A stretch of 47,212 bases of DNA from JBCDAP01 sp038747915 (GTDB lineage Bacteria; Planctomycetota; Phycisphaerae; Phycisphaerales; UBA1924): contig JBCDJJ010000019.1 in NCBI GenBank assembly GCA_038747915.1, positions 1-47,212 of the forward strand, read 5' to 3'. The position numbers and the translations under genes are program-made. This document shows, one piece after another, positions 1 through 8,329 of the stretch. The notes under the pieces are model-generated. The model was given only the letters and a program-made list of their open reading frames with translations. It made no database searches and was not told where the DNA came from. Each line of letters opens with the position of its first letter. The first letter of the stretch is position 1.

Positions 1-139
1 ATGATCGACACGATTGTGGACTACTGGTCGCGGTGCTGCGCGTTGCCGCCCGTGCTCTCGTAGCGCCTCTGGGGTGTTTCTGTGAGAATAGCCCGCTGCG
101 CCTACTCTTTCATTCCTTGCCACGATGCGGGAACGAAAG

Positions 140-2398
140 ATGACTCAGACGCCCGAGCTCGAACTCTCCGACCTCACGATTTGCGACGAGGAGCCGATCC
201 ACCTCCCCGGCGCCGTGCAGCCGCACGGGTGCCTGCTCGGTGTCTCGGGCGACGGTCGGGTCATCGCCCACGCCGATAACGCTTCACAGTGGTTCGGTGC
301 ATCCGCGGCCATCCTTGGCGCGCCGATCGAAGACCTGTTCGACGATGCCGTCGCCACCCTGATCCGAGAGCATGCGCGACCGCTCAACGGGCTGGTCTCC
401 CGCGTGCACCGCGTACCTTTCGGTCTCGGGCTGGCACCGATGGTCCTTCACACCAACGATCAGGGTGTGCGCATCGTCGAGCTGCTCTCCGAGGCGGATC
501 TGGTCTCTGAGTCGGCGCTCGACAGCCTTCACACCGCGAACAACCGGGTGCTTGGCGAGGTCACCGGTCCGCTCGTACTCCAGCAGTTCCTCGAACTCGT
601 CGTCTCCGAGGTGCAGTCCACGCTTGAGTTCGATCGTGTCATGGCTTACCAGTTCTTCGGCGATGGCTCCGGAGAGGTTGTTGCCGAGGTCAAGCGTCAG
701 CACCAGGAGCCGTTCCTTGGCTTGCGCTACCCCGCGACCGACATCCCGCACCAAGCCCGCGCGCTTTATCTCCGCAACCACGTAAGGATTATCACAGACA
801 TCGGATACGCACCCAGCGCACTCCACGTCGACACCCAGGCCCTCAGCGATGAGCTCGATCTGAGCCACGCCCTGTTGCGCAGCGTCTCTCCGGTGCATCG
901 CGAGTACCTCGCCAACATGGGTGTCACGGCGACGTGCACGATCTCGATCATCCTCGAGGGCGAGCTATGGGGTCTCATCGCCTGCCACCACAGCAGCCCG
1001 CACGAGATCCCCGCCGAGGCGCTGCCCATGCTCATCATGCTCGGGCAGACCGTATCCGCCGGCATCGGGGCGCGCTTGGAGCGGCGCAAGCTGCGCGCTC
1101 AGCTCGAAGGCACGCAGGTCACCCAGTTTCTGCTCAACCGCCTGAACGCCACATCGTCGATGTCCAAAGCTCTGACTGCCGGCTCACCCAACATCCGGGA
1201 TCTCGTGGCCTGCGATGGGGCCACCATCGTGTTCCAGGGCGAGATGCATCAGATCGGCCAGGTGCCATCAGTGGATGCCTTCGAACTCTTGCACCAACGC
1301 CTCGATGAACTCGCGGCCTCATTGTCCGACTCCGAGACGCACCCGATCCTGGCCATCGACCGCGGGCTCGGGCCGGGGTGGGACCCAGAGATGCCGGGCA
1401 TCTTGGCTTTCCGTTTTTCCCAGAACCCTTCTGACTTCGTAGCCTGGCATCGCTGTGAGCTGATCAGTGACATCACGTGGGCCGGCAAGCCAGAGAAGTC
1501 CTTCGAATTGAACGGTGACGACTCGGTGCGACTGAGCCCACGAAAGAGCTTCGCCGCGTGGGTCGAGACCGTCAGCGGCACCAGCGCCTCGTGGCTCTCC
1601 GACCATATCGCTGCCGCAGCGACCCTTCAGCAGGGCCTGCGAGAGGTCGTGCTCCGGATCTCGATGCTCTCCGACGAGGTCGACCAGCGCAAACGCACCG
1701 AGGCACGGCTCCGGGAGGTGATCCGCGATGTCGAGGCCTTCGCTCACGCTGCGAGCCACGACCTCCGTCAGCCCGCTCGGAACATGTCCATCCGCCTCTC
1801 CATGCTTGAGCAGCAGCTCGGTCAGCTCGACGACGCCACCCGCAAGCATCTCGAGCGTGCCGTCGCCGGGTCACAGGAGATGCACCGCTTGATCGACGGC
1901 ATGAACGCCCTTGCCACCGCGTCCACGAACACACTCCGTGTACACGAGATCGACCTCGAATCGATCCTCACCTCGATCGAAGACGATCTCGAAGACCTCA
2001 TGCACGAGACCGGCGCGACGCTGGAGCGCGGACCGCTCGCGCCGATCGCCGGTGACCGCGATCTGATCAAACGCGTGCTGCTCAACCTGATCGAGAACGC
2101 CATCAAGTACCGCGACGCCGAACGGGCGCCGGTGGTGAACGTCTCGACCACGCGTGCCAACAGCGATCAGTGGACGCTCACCGTGCGGGACAACGGCCGC
2201 GGCATCACCGCGGACGAGGCGGAACACCTTGTCGATGCCTTCGCCCGCGGCTCGGCGGACCCATCGATCCAGGGCACCGGCCTCGGCCTCGCGATCTGCC
2301 GCCGCATCGCGCAGCGGCACAACGGCGACATCACACTCGCGCCCGCCCCGGACGCGGGGTGCATCGTGACCGTCACCGGCGCGCCGGTGCGGGAGTGA
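140..2398 (+). CDS. bphP: Bacteriophytochrome (PAS-GAF-PHY) histidine kinase
   Basis: Red/far-red light sensor kinase of 752 residues that should bind biliverdin and autophosphorylate to signal to a response regulator. The N-terminal PAS segment carries Cys15 in the CDEEPIHLPGAVQPHG context, the usual biliverdin attachment position of bacteriophytochromes. The GAF domain has the PATDIPHQAR motif (about 196-207, Asp201), SPVHREYL (His253) and ACHH (283-284). The PHY tongue motif PRKSF lies at 467-471. The kinase has its H-box at AHAASHDLRQP (His540), N-box NLIENAIKYRD (about 649), G1 DNGRGI (684-689) and G2 GTGLGLAI (712-719). An in-frame ATG 15 bases upstream (125) is possible; 140 is preferred because GGAACGAAAG precedes it. 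No response regulator or heme oxygenase gene lies nearby, so both must be encoded elsewhere if the sensor is functional. Confidence 0.95.
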   Translation: MTQTPELELSDLTICDEEPIHLPGAVQPHGCLLGVSGDGRVIAHADNASQWFGASAAILGAPIEDLFDDAVATLIREHARPLNGLVSRVHRVPFGLGLAPMVLHTNDQGVRIVELLSEADLVSESALDSLHTANNRVLGEVTGPLVLQQFLELVVSEVQSTLEFDRVMAYQFFGDGSGEVVAEVKRQHQEPFLGLRYPATDIPHQARALYLRNHVRIITDIGYAPSALHVDTQALSDELDLSHALLRSVSPVHREYLANMGVTATCTISIILEGELWGLIACHHSSPHEIPAEALPMLIMLGQTVSAGIGARLERRKLRAQLEGTQVTQFLLNRLNATSSMSKALTAGSPNIRDLVACDGATIVFQGEMHQIGQVPSVDAFELLHQRLDELAASLSDSETHPILAIDRGLGPGWDPEMPGILAFRFSQNPSDFVAWHRCELISDITWAGKPEKSFELNGDDSVRLSPRKSFAAWVETVSGTSASWLSDHIAAAATLQQGLREVVLRISMLSDEVDQRKRTEARLREVIRDVEAFAHAASHDLRQPARNMSIRLSMLEQQLGQLDDATRKHLERAVAGSQEMHRLIDGMNALATASTNTLRVHEIDLESILTSIEDDLEDLMHETGATLERGPLAPIAGDRDLIKRVLLNLIENAIKYRDAERAPVVNVSTTRANSDQWTLTVRDNGRGITADEAEHLVDAFARGSADPSIQGTGLGLAICRRIAQRHNGDITLAPAPDAGCIVTVTGAPVRE

Positions 2399-2469
2399 GC
2401 CGCCTTGCGGGCCTTGTGCTGTCGATCGCCACAATCTGGCGCTGTGGTCTGGATGGTGCTGCAGGCATC

Positions 2470-2515
2470 CGAAGGCCACGTGGGCTGCTCGATGCGCGCC
2501 CGATCGTGGCCTTCG
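2470..2515 (+). terminator. Inverted repeat downstream of bphP, possible terminator
   Basis: Perfect 11-bp inverted repeat CGAAGGCCACG (2470-2480) and CGTGGCCTTCG (2505-2515) with a 24-nt loop, 71 bases after the bphP stop. There is no T-run, so termination is only a guess. A two-copy, 20-bp near-perfect tandem repeat (unit GCTCAGACCRCGGCACCG plus two bases) follows at 2520-2559. Confidence 0.35.
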
Positions 2516-2624
2516 CTTCGCTCAGACCACGGCACCGCGGCTCAGACCGCGGCACCGAAGTGGGATGGGGTTCCGGTGAGGCGTTGAGACTGGTACCAAC
2601 ACACTCATGCCTGCCAGACCATGA

Positions 2625-2656
2625 GACAAGCCGCGGGACCATGCCCGCGGCTCGTC
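2625..2656 (-). terminator. Stem-loop at the 3' end of the PEP-CTERM-like gene
   Basis: Arms 2625-2637 and 2644-2656 form a 13-bp stem with one mismatch (core AGCCGCGGG/CCCGCGGCT) around a 6-nt loop. It lies 28 bases beyond the stop codon of the minus-strand gene ending at 2684. There is no clear U-tract, but position and stem strength suit a terminator. Confidence 0.55.
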
Positions 2657-2683
2657 GTGTTGTTCAGGATGTTGGTGCGCGGC

Positions 2684-3364
2684 TCAGCGCTTGCGGCGGA
2701 TGCCCAGGCCGCCAGCGAGCGCCGCGAGGGCGAGCGCACCGGGCGTCGGGATCGGGTTGCCGGTCGCGCCCTTGATCTGGATCGAGGGGCGGGAGCCGGG
2801 GTTGTTCTCACCGAAGTCCCACTGGAAGGTGCCGGTGAGGGTGAAGCCGTCTTCGATATCGGCGCCGAAGAGCACGATGTAGTTCGCGCCGCCGCTCTGA
2901 CCGATCACGGTGTCGGTGATGGCGGTGCCGTCGAGGTTGAGGTCAAAGAGGCTCGCGGTGTTCTCGTCGTTGAGGCCCGCGACGCGGATGAAGACGCTGC
3001 CGAGGTCGGTGACGTCCGCTGAGTCGCTCAGGGTGATGGTCGAGCCGCCGCCGACGATCTCCCAGTCGAGCGCGCCGCCGGCGCCCACGGTGAGGGTGAA
3101 GTCGTACTCGGCCTCGTCGACCCAGACGGTGTTCTTCTGGTCGAAGGCGCCGGCCTGCTGGGTGGTGGGGCCGAGGCCCAGCTCCCAGTCGGCGTTGATC
3201 TTGGAGGTCTTGGAGGTCACGTTGCGGGCCTCGGCGACGAAGAGCTCGTCGGCGCCGAGAGCGAGGAACGCGGCGTCCGAATCGAGCGTCACGGAGCCCA
3301 CCTGTGCGAACACGAGGCCAGCGGGCGCAAGGACAGCAATCACGGCCAACTCACTCTTCATCAT
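2684..3364 (-). CDS. Exported PEP-CTERM-like protein
   Basis: A 226-residue protein with an N-terminal signal peptide (MMKSELAVIAV... ending near LVFAQ) and a low-complexity Asp/Gly/Thr-rich body likely to be beta-sandwich. The C-terminal tail is of PEP-CTERM type: motif IPTPG, a short hydrophobic helix (ALALAALAGGLGI) and the basic end RRKR. Such tails are recognised by exosortase-type transpeptidases that process the protein at the cell envelope. The body is not recognised. An upstream in-frame ATG at 3373 exists; 3364 is preferred because AGGA lies 8 bases before it. The gene is monocistronic and divergent from nuoG. A second protein with the same kind of tail is encoded at 5876-6574. Confidence 0.85.
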   Translation of the reverse strand: MMKSELAVIAVLAPAGLVFAQVGSVTLDSDAAFLALGADELFVAEARNVTSKTSKINADWELGLGPTTQQAGAFDQKNTVWVDEAEYDFTLTVGAGGALDWEIVGGGSTITLSDSADVTDLGSVFIRVAGLNDENTASLFDLNLDGTAITDTVIGQSGGANYIVLFGADIEDGFTLTGTFQWDFGENNPGSRPSIQIKGATGNPIPTPGALALAALAGGLGIRRKR

Positions 3365-3856
3365 GTCGTTCATCCTGTTTCTGCGCGCGGTACAGCGCCG
3401 GTTCGTTCCCTAAGAGTCGCCCGGGTCCACACAGAGCCCGGGTGTCAGTCGTGCCGGTTTCAGGGCGCCGCAGGTGGGGCTGCGACCGCGCAGGGAGTCG
3501 CGCGCGGTCAGAGACCCACAGGTGAACTCATCGCTTCATGGTGTCGCGATGACGTGTCCGAGCGACGCCGAGCCCGTGCAAGGCCGACGCGGAGTGCGTC
3601 TGAACAATGCGATCTCCCACCCGCGGGTGCAACTACCTTGGTGTGCTTTCTTTGCGGGATGTCACCGAGTGGGGGCCCGAGGCGTCGTGGTTTACCCAGA
3701 TTCTCACCTGGAGCACCTGTTTGGGGCGAAGCCGGGGGGCGTGGGGCGTCGAATAGGACGTTGGAGCAACGCTATCCTTCGCTCCGATCGCCCGTGCCTG
3801 GCCGACCGTGCGGGACGGACCCCGCCCGGCCGAGCCTCAGAAGGACCCACCGCCTC
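3365..3856. other. Intergenic region between divergent PEP-CTERM-like gene and nuoG
   Basis: 492 bases without a convincing gene. An open frame runs from 3554 into nuoG, but its translation is Arg/Gly/Pro-rich and unlike any NuoG N-terminus, so it is treated as non-coding leader. Two CCCGGG-containing octamers (about 3419-3442) form a weak inverted/direct repeat. TATCCT at 3773-3778 is a candidate -10 box for nuoG, giving a leader of roughly 70 nt. Confidence 0.5.
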
Positions 3857-5599
3857 ATGCCCAGCATCACGATCGACGGCACCGCCTGCGAGTTCGAGTC
3901 GGGCGAGACCATCCTGCAGGTCGCCAACCGCAACGGGATCGATATCCCGCAGTACTGCTACCACGACGGGCTGAGCATCGTGGCGAGTTGCCGGATCTGC
4001 CTGGCCGAGGTGCATGCGCCGAACCCGCGGAATGACAACGCGATCGAGCCGATCCCCAAGCTGCTGCCCACGTGCCAGACACCGGCGGGCGACGGGCAAC
4101 TGGTGTACACGAGCTCACCGAAGGCCATCGCCAACCAGAAGGCGGTGATGGAGTATCTGCTGATCAACCACCCACTGGACTGCCCGGTGTGCGATCAGGC
4201 GGGCGAGTGCTTCCTGCAGGACTACTCGTACGAGTATGGGCGGGGTGTGTCGCGGTTCGAGGAGACGAAGGTCAAGCAGCCCAAGAAGGATCTCGGGCCG
4301 CACGTGTACCTGTACGCCGACCGGTGCATCATGTGCACGCGGTGCGTGCGGTTTACGCGCGAGGTCACGGGGACCGCGGAGCTGACCGTAGAGGGGCGCG
4401 GCAACCAGGAACAGATCGACATCTTCCCCGGCGAGGCGCTCGACAACGAGCTCAGCGCGAATGTGATCGATCTCTGCCCGGTGGGCGCGCTGCTCGACAA
4501 GGACTTCCTGTTCACCCAGCGGGTGTGGTTCCTCAAGAGCACGCCGTCGATCGATGGCATCACCGCCGGCGGTGACAACATCGTGATCGAGCACAACGGC
4601 GGGGAGATCTACCGTATCAAGCCGCGCACGAACATGGCCGTAAACAAGTGGTGGATCAGCGATGAGATCCGGTACGGCTACAAGTTCGTACACTCCGAGG
4701 ATCGGCTCACCGAGCCGATGGCCGAACGGTTCGGCAAGCGGGTGCCGGTGGCCTTCGAGCGCGCGTACGAGCAGGCGATCGCGGGGCTGAGCGGGCAGAG
4801 CCTGATCGGCATCATCAGCCCGATGCTCCCAAGCGAGGAGGCCTTCGCACTCGCGCAGCTGATCAAGCGGCTCGACGCCAACGCGGCGCTCGCGCTCGGC
4901 CCCATCCCACGGCAGGGCGAGGACAAGACCTTCCCCGGTGGGTACACGGTGTACGCCGAGAAGTGCCCGAACGCGCGTGGCGTGCGAGCGGTGCTCGAGG
5001 CGGTCACGGAGGAGCACCGTCGCCGCGGGTTCGCGGGCGAGGTGCTGACCTACGAGCAGGCGTTCGGTGAGCTGCCGAGCCGCGGCGGGGCGATCATCAC
5101 GGGCAACTACCCGAGCAACTGGGTGACCGCGGAGTTCCGCGATGCGCTGACGGGCACGTTCGTGGTGCTGCTCGACACGCTCAAGAACCCGCTCACGGAG
5201 GTGGCCGAGGTGGTGCTGCCCGGCGCGACGTGGGCGGAGAAGGCGGGCACGTTCCACAACGCGGCGGATCAGCTGCAGGCCTTCGAGGCCGCGATCCCGG
5301 TGACGAAGGGCGCGCGTCCGGAGGGTCAGATCGCGAGTGACCTCGTGGCGATGCTGGATGGTGTGGCCTTCGAGGACCGGGCTGCGACGGCCAGGGCCGA
5401 GGTGATCGACGCGATGCCGGGCCAGGTGCCGCGCGGGACGACGGTGCTGGAGGCGCCGGGCGGGCGGGCGTTCAACGCGGCCGCGGTGCGTCGCGAGATG
5501 GCCGAGGCGAGCCCCGGGCTGCGTGGGTACGTGGAGTCGGTGGCGATGCCGGCGACGGAGGTGAAGCAGGAGGCGGATATGCAGGTGGTGGAGCTGTGA
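3857..5599 (+). CDS. nuoG: NADH-quinone oxidoreductase subunit G (complex I 75-kDa-like)
   Basis: Iron-sulfur subunit of the peripheral arm of complex I, relaying electrons from NADH/FMN towards quinone; 580 residues. All expected ligands are visible: [2Fe-2S] Cys34, Cys45, Cys48 and Cys73; the His-Cys3 [4Fe-4S] site His105, Cys109, Cys112 and Cys118; and [4Fe-4S] Cys157, Cys160, Cys163 and Cys207 (RCIMCTRC...CPVGAL). A shortened molybdopterin-oxidoreductase-like region follows (about 225-540). It is shorter than long NuoG proteins of about 780-900 residues. Start chosen at 3857 because the conserved domain begins there and GAAGGA lies about 10 bases upstream. No other nuo gene is in the window: the gene stands alone between two PEP-CTERM-like genes, so the remaining subunits must be elsewhere. 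Confidence 0.95.
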   Translation: MPSITIDGTACEFESGETILQVANRNGIDIPQYCYHDGLSIVASCRICLAEVHAPNPRNDNAIEPIPKLLPTCQTPAGDGQLVYTSSPKAIANQKAVMEYLLINHPLDCPVCDQAGECFLQDYSYEYGRGVSRFEETKVKQPKKDLGPHVYLYADRCIMCTRCVRFTREVTGTAELTVEGRGNQEQIDIFPGEALDNELSANVIDLCPVGALLDKDFLFTQRVWFLKSTPSIDGITAGGDNIVIEHNGGEIYRIKPRTNMAVNKWWISDEIRYGYKFVHSEDRLTEPMAERFGKRVPVAFERAYEQAIAGLSGQSLIGIISPMLPSEEAFALAQLIKRLDANAALALGPIPRQGEDKTFPGGYTVYAEKCPNARGVRAVLEAVTEEHRRRGFAGEVLTYEQAFGELPSRGGAIITGNYPSNWVTAEFRDALTGTFVVLLDTLKNPLTEVAEVVLPGATWAEKAGTFHNAADQLQAFEAAIPVTKGARPEGQIASDLVAMLDGVAFEDRAATARAEVIDAMPGQVPRGTTVLEAPGGRAFNAAAVRREMAEASPGLRGYVESVAMPATEVKQEADMQVVEL

Positions 5600-5764
5600 C
5601 GAAAGCGGGCGGCGGTGGTTCGAACGTGCGCGCCGGGCTCATGCGCTGGCTTGGCTTCGCCTCGATTAGCTGGGCCAAAAGGATGAGGCCGCCCTCGTCG
5701 TTGCTACACAGGTAACACAGCACAACGAAAGCCACCGCGTTACTTGGACACCGCGCCGAAACCG

Positions 5765-5788
5765 GCCGGGGCGCGTGAACGCCCCGGC
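5765..5788 (+). terminator. Hairpin downstream of nuoG
   Basis: Perfect 9-bp stem GCCGGGGCG (5765-5773) and CGCCCCGGC (5780-5788) with loop CGTGAA, followed on the plus strand by GGGGTCTTTGAT. It is 165 bases after the nuoG stop and is probably a terminator or attenuating structure; the T-run is weak. Confidence 0.5.
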
Positions 5789-5836
5789 GGGGTCTTTGAT
5801 CCACTTCTCTCTGCGTGGATCACGTAAGGAAGGTTG

Positions 5837-5862
5837 GGGCGGTGCCTTGGCTCCGCCCTTTT
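5837..5862 (+). terminator. Rho-independent-like terminator between convergent genes
   Basis: Stem GGGCGG (5837-5842) and CCGCCC (5853-5858), extended inside by two further pairs, followed by TTTT on the plus strand. It lies 18 bases beyond the minus-strand gene ending at 5876, so it could serve nuoG transcription and also cap the convergent transcript. Confidence 0.55.
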
Positions 5863-5875
5863 GGGGGCGTGTTGA

Positions 5876-6574
5876 TCATCGGCGCCGGCGTGCCGCGGCG
5901 ATGCCGGCCACACCGAGCAGGCCCGCTGCACCGGGAGCGGGGACCGCGACGATGTCGATGTCCAGCTCGGAGAGGCGGAGGTTGCGCGAGGTGAAGTTGA
6001 TGCTCGGGTTGAGCTGGGCGCCGAAGCCGACGTAGTCGAAGCCGGCATCGACGATCGCTTGAACCGCGGCGGTGAGGTCGGTGCCGACGAGGGATTCGAC
6101 CCAGTTGGCGCTTCCGTCGGGCCGGGTAAGCGTGCCGACGGTGATGGCCTGCACCGCGGGGTTGGTGAAGTTCTCGTAGTCGCTCGAGGTGATCACACCG
6201 TCGCCGCCGTAGATGAAGTAGGTGATGTCGGCGGCACCGACGGATGACGGCGCGTTGCCGGGGATCACGCCGTCGTCGTTGAAGCCGAGCTGCTCGAAGA
6301 AGCCGGCCGACACGGTCGCGCTCTGGATAACGGGCCCGGCGAGTCCGGTGATATCAAACTCGAAAAAGGCGCGGACGCGTCGATCCGACCTCGAGGTGAT
6401 GTTCCACAAGGCGGAGTTTCGCCGGTCCGGGCTCGTGGACGATGGGACGATCCCCACCGAGTCAAGGTCGTACACCGACCCGCCGTCGGCCAGCGGGATG
6501 GGTGCGGCCTGCACGGACGCCGTCACCCCCATGACCGCGAGTACCGCTGCACTGGTTGCCAGAACTTTGGACAT
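5876..6574 (-). CDS. Exported PEP-CTERM-like protein
   Basis: A 232-residue protein. Signal peptide MSKVLATSAAVLAVMGVTASVQA, then a body that may form a beta-sandwich (phrases such as RRVRAFFEFDITGL suggest a DNRLRE-like structural repeat domain, an inference), and a C-terminal tail with VPAPG, a hydrophobic helix and RRRR. The tail resembles the PEP-CTERM class and predicts exosortase-dependent processing or anchoring. The start is well supported: GAGGAGGACAAC directly precedes ATG. The body shows no catalytic motif. Its partner in kind, not in sequence, is the protein at 2684-3364. Confidence 0.85.
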   Translation of the reverse strand: MSKVLATSAAVLAVMGVTASVQAAPIPLADGGSVYDLDSVGIVPSSTSPDRRNSALWNITSRSDRRVRAFFEFDITGLAGPVIQSATVSAGFFEQLGFNDDGVIPGNAPSSVGAADITYFIYGGDGVITSSDYENFTNPAVQAITVGTLTRPDGSANWVESLVGTDLTAAVQAIVDAGFDYVGFGAQLNPSINFTSRNLRLSELDIDIVAVPAPGAAGLLGVAGIAAARRRR

Positions 6575-6777
6575 GTTGTCCTCCTCGATAACAAATCAGG
6601 CGCCTCGTTCGTCTTCGGCCGGTGCCGCACCATGCGACAAGAACAACGTGCGGCCGAAGAAGAACCAACGCCCCCCAACCAAAGGAACGCGCGGGCGGAA
6701 CCACTCCGCTCGCACGAATGCTGCACACCAGCGTCTCCGCTAGCCCGCGGCTTTTTTCACCTGCAGGTTCCCGCCTA

Positions 6778-8064
6778 TCACGGCTCCTCTTGTGGTGTCG
6801 GCAGCGGGAAGCTGAGGAACGCGCTCGATGCGATCGGTGGGTACCGCATCTCGATCCGAAAGACTGTGAAGTCGTCGGGCGACCAACCGGCGCGCTCGAA
6901 CGTGCGCACCGTCAGCTCGGCGTACTTCGGGATGGCTTTGCTCGGTCGTGCCCGGTGGGGCGGGCCAAGATCCTCGAGCGGGTCGTACGTCGGGAGCCGG
7001 TCGCTCTGCAGCTTCTCGACGAGGGCGACTTCCTCGTAGACATCGCAGACGACATCGAGCATGGGCGTGCGGCCGCCGAGCACATCCTGGTGTGCGATGA
7101 GTTCGAAGACAGCGGTCTCGGCCGGTGTCTTCAGGGGCATCCGAAACGAGGAGAGCGAGTCCTCCTCCGAGGCGAAGCGCGGGTACACCGCTCGGAAGAT
7201 CTCACCGACCAGGCAGGTGATGCCCCCTTGGGCGCCGACCTGCCCCGGGGCGAGCTCGTACCCGATCCGCTCGCTTCGCCCGAGGATGCGGCGGAACTCC
7301 GGGAGAGGTGTGCTGCAGTAGTCGACGAGCAGCGGGAGTTCCGGGATCACGCGGGTGTGATCGGTGCTGCTGTCTGTGAACAGTGGTTCTGCGTGCCGGG
7401 GCGACTGCGATCTGCCGGAGGACATGAGTGTCGAGCCGCGGGACATCCGCCACGGCACATCGGCCCGCAGGCGTGTGAGGTTGATGAAGCCGTGGGTTCC
7501 CACGATGTCGCACCGGGAGGGGTCGTGCGATGACGGGGCGACGATGAAGCGCGTGAACGCGGCATCGCACCGCAGGCCGAAGGTGAACGAGTTGCCGCGG
7601 AACGCGGTGCGTCGATGGTTAAGCTCGGCGCGCGAGTCGGCCGACCGGGCGTTCGACGCCAGCATCATGTCGAAGGTGCTTCGGTCGCCGCCGTGCTGTT
7701 GCACCGCGTACTCGAAGGACTCTGCGATCTCGTCCAGGTCCGCGACCGTGGTCGGTGTGGCGCCGGCACCGGTGAGTGCCTTGAAGAAGAGCTTGAAGCC
7801 GGGCCGCCCCGGCACATGCTGGGCAGCGACAAACGGGTCGTCTTCGGTGAGGACCTGCCAGATCTTCCACCCGAGCCCGAGTTGGAGACCGAGCGACCTG
7901 GAGAGCGACGAGGCCGAGTCGGGGCGGAGCGCGATGTCATCGAAGGCGTCGATGCATCCGGACCTGATCTCGGTCACGAGTCGTGGCACCGCGGCCTCGA
8001 ACGGCTCGTCCGCCTGACGTGGCTCGGACGAGCGTGTGCTGATCTCCAGACTTGTTGCCCCCAT
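6778..8064 (-). CDS. Protein of unrecognised family, paralogue 1 of 2
   Basis: A 428-residue protein without signal peptide or membrane segment. It is clearly homologous over nearly its whole length to the protein at 17763-19193. Shared blocks are W-K/R-x-W and then HVPG[RK]PGFKLFF (about 58-95), a GDR-x-TFD-x-ML block (about 126), RAEL-x-HRR-x-AFR-x-N (about 143), and DP-x-R-x-D-x-VG-x-x-GFI followed by RLR-x-x-VPWR-x-SRGS (about 183-212). Near the C-terminus both end a conserved segment with EM-x-YPP. The first block is helical and might be a helix-turn-helix, but I cannot assign one. The family is not recognised; a cytosolic regulatory role is a guess. The upstream intergenic region carries the paired CATATGATG element. 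The start has only a weak Shine-Dalgarno (CGGGGCG). Confidence 0.8.
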   Translation of the reverse strand: MGATSLEISTRSSEPRQADEPFEAAVPRLVTEIRSGCIDAFDDIALRPDSASSLSRSLGLQLGLGWKIWQVLTEDDPFVAAQHVPGRPGFKLFFKALTGAGATPTTVADLDEIAESFEYAVQQHGGDRSTFDMMLASNARSADSRAELNHRRTAFRGNSFTFGLRCDAAFTRFIVAPSSHDPSRCDIVGTHGFINLTRLRADVPWRMSRGSTLMSSGRSQSPRHAEPLFTDSSTDHTRVIPELPLLVDYCSTPLPEFRRILGRSERIGYELAPGQVGAQGGITCLVGEIFRAVYPRFASEEDSLSSFRMPLKTPAETAVFELIAHQDVLGGRTPMLDVVCDVYEEVALVEKLQSDRLPTYDPLEDLGPPHRARPSKAIPKYAELTVRTFERAGWSPDDFTVFRIEMRYPPIASSAFLSFPLPTPQEEP

Positions 8065-8142
8065 CGTCGACGCCCCGAGTCATGCCTTCCCACGCGTGTG
8101 CGTGGCCACGATCCCGCTTCCCACAGCGGCGTGGTAATTCTT

Positions 8143-8174
8143 CATATGATGAATACACCCGTTTCCATCATATG
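8143..8174. promoter_or_regulatory. Paired inverted AT-rich element (CATATGATG...CATCATATG)
   Basis: Perfect 9-bp inverted repeat (8143-8151 and 8166-8174) with a 14-bp spacer, 79 bases upstream of the minus-strand gene starting at 8064. Read on the minus strand, its left half contains ATTCATCATATGA, which recurs exactly at 17468-17480. The dyad and position suit an operator or a promoter with overlapping operator. A further ATATGAAG lies at 8230-8237. Confidence 0.55.
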
Positions 8175-8329
8175 CTACATATTTGTCGCTTTTTCAGGCC
8201 TTTATGGCAGAGTCTGGGCCAATAGTCTTATATGAAGCGCGGTGTGCGAAGCGAGGCAACCACCACGAATTCGGACTTCCAAACAAAGAACAGACATCAA
8301 GCACACCCGTGCCCAACCGCGTGTCGCTG

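Noticed and set aside
1..63. Short open frame ending in TAG at the window start
   Set aside because: Could be the 3' end of an upstream gene, but 20 codons are not enough to tell and another frame is equally open.
2520..2559. Two-copy 20-bp tandem repeat as a regulatory array
   Set aside because: Only two copies in a gap after bphP, with no nearby downstream gene on that strand; too little to interpret.
3554..3856. 101-codon N-terminal extension of nuoG
   Set aside because: Arg/Gly/Pro-rich translation unlike NuoG; the ferredoxin-like domain and Shine-Dalgarno support the ATG at 3857.
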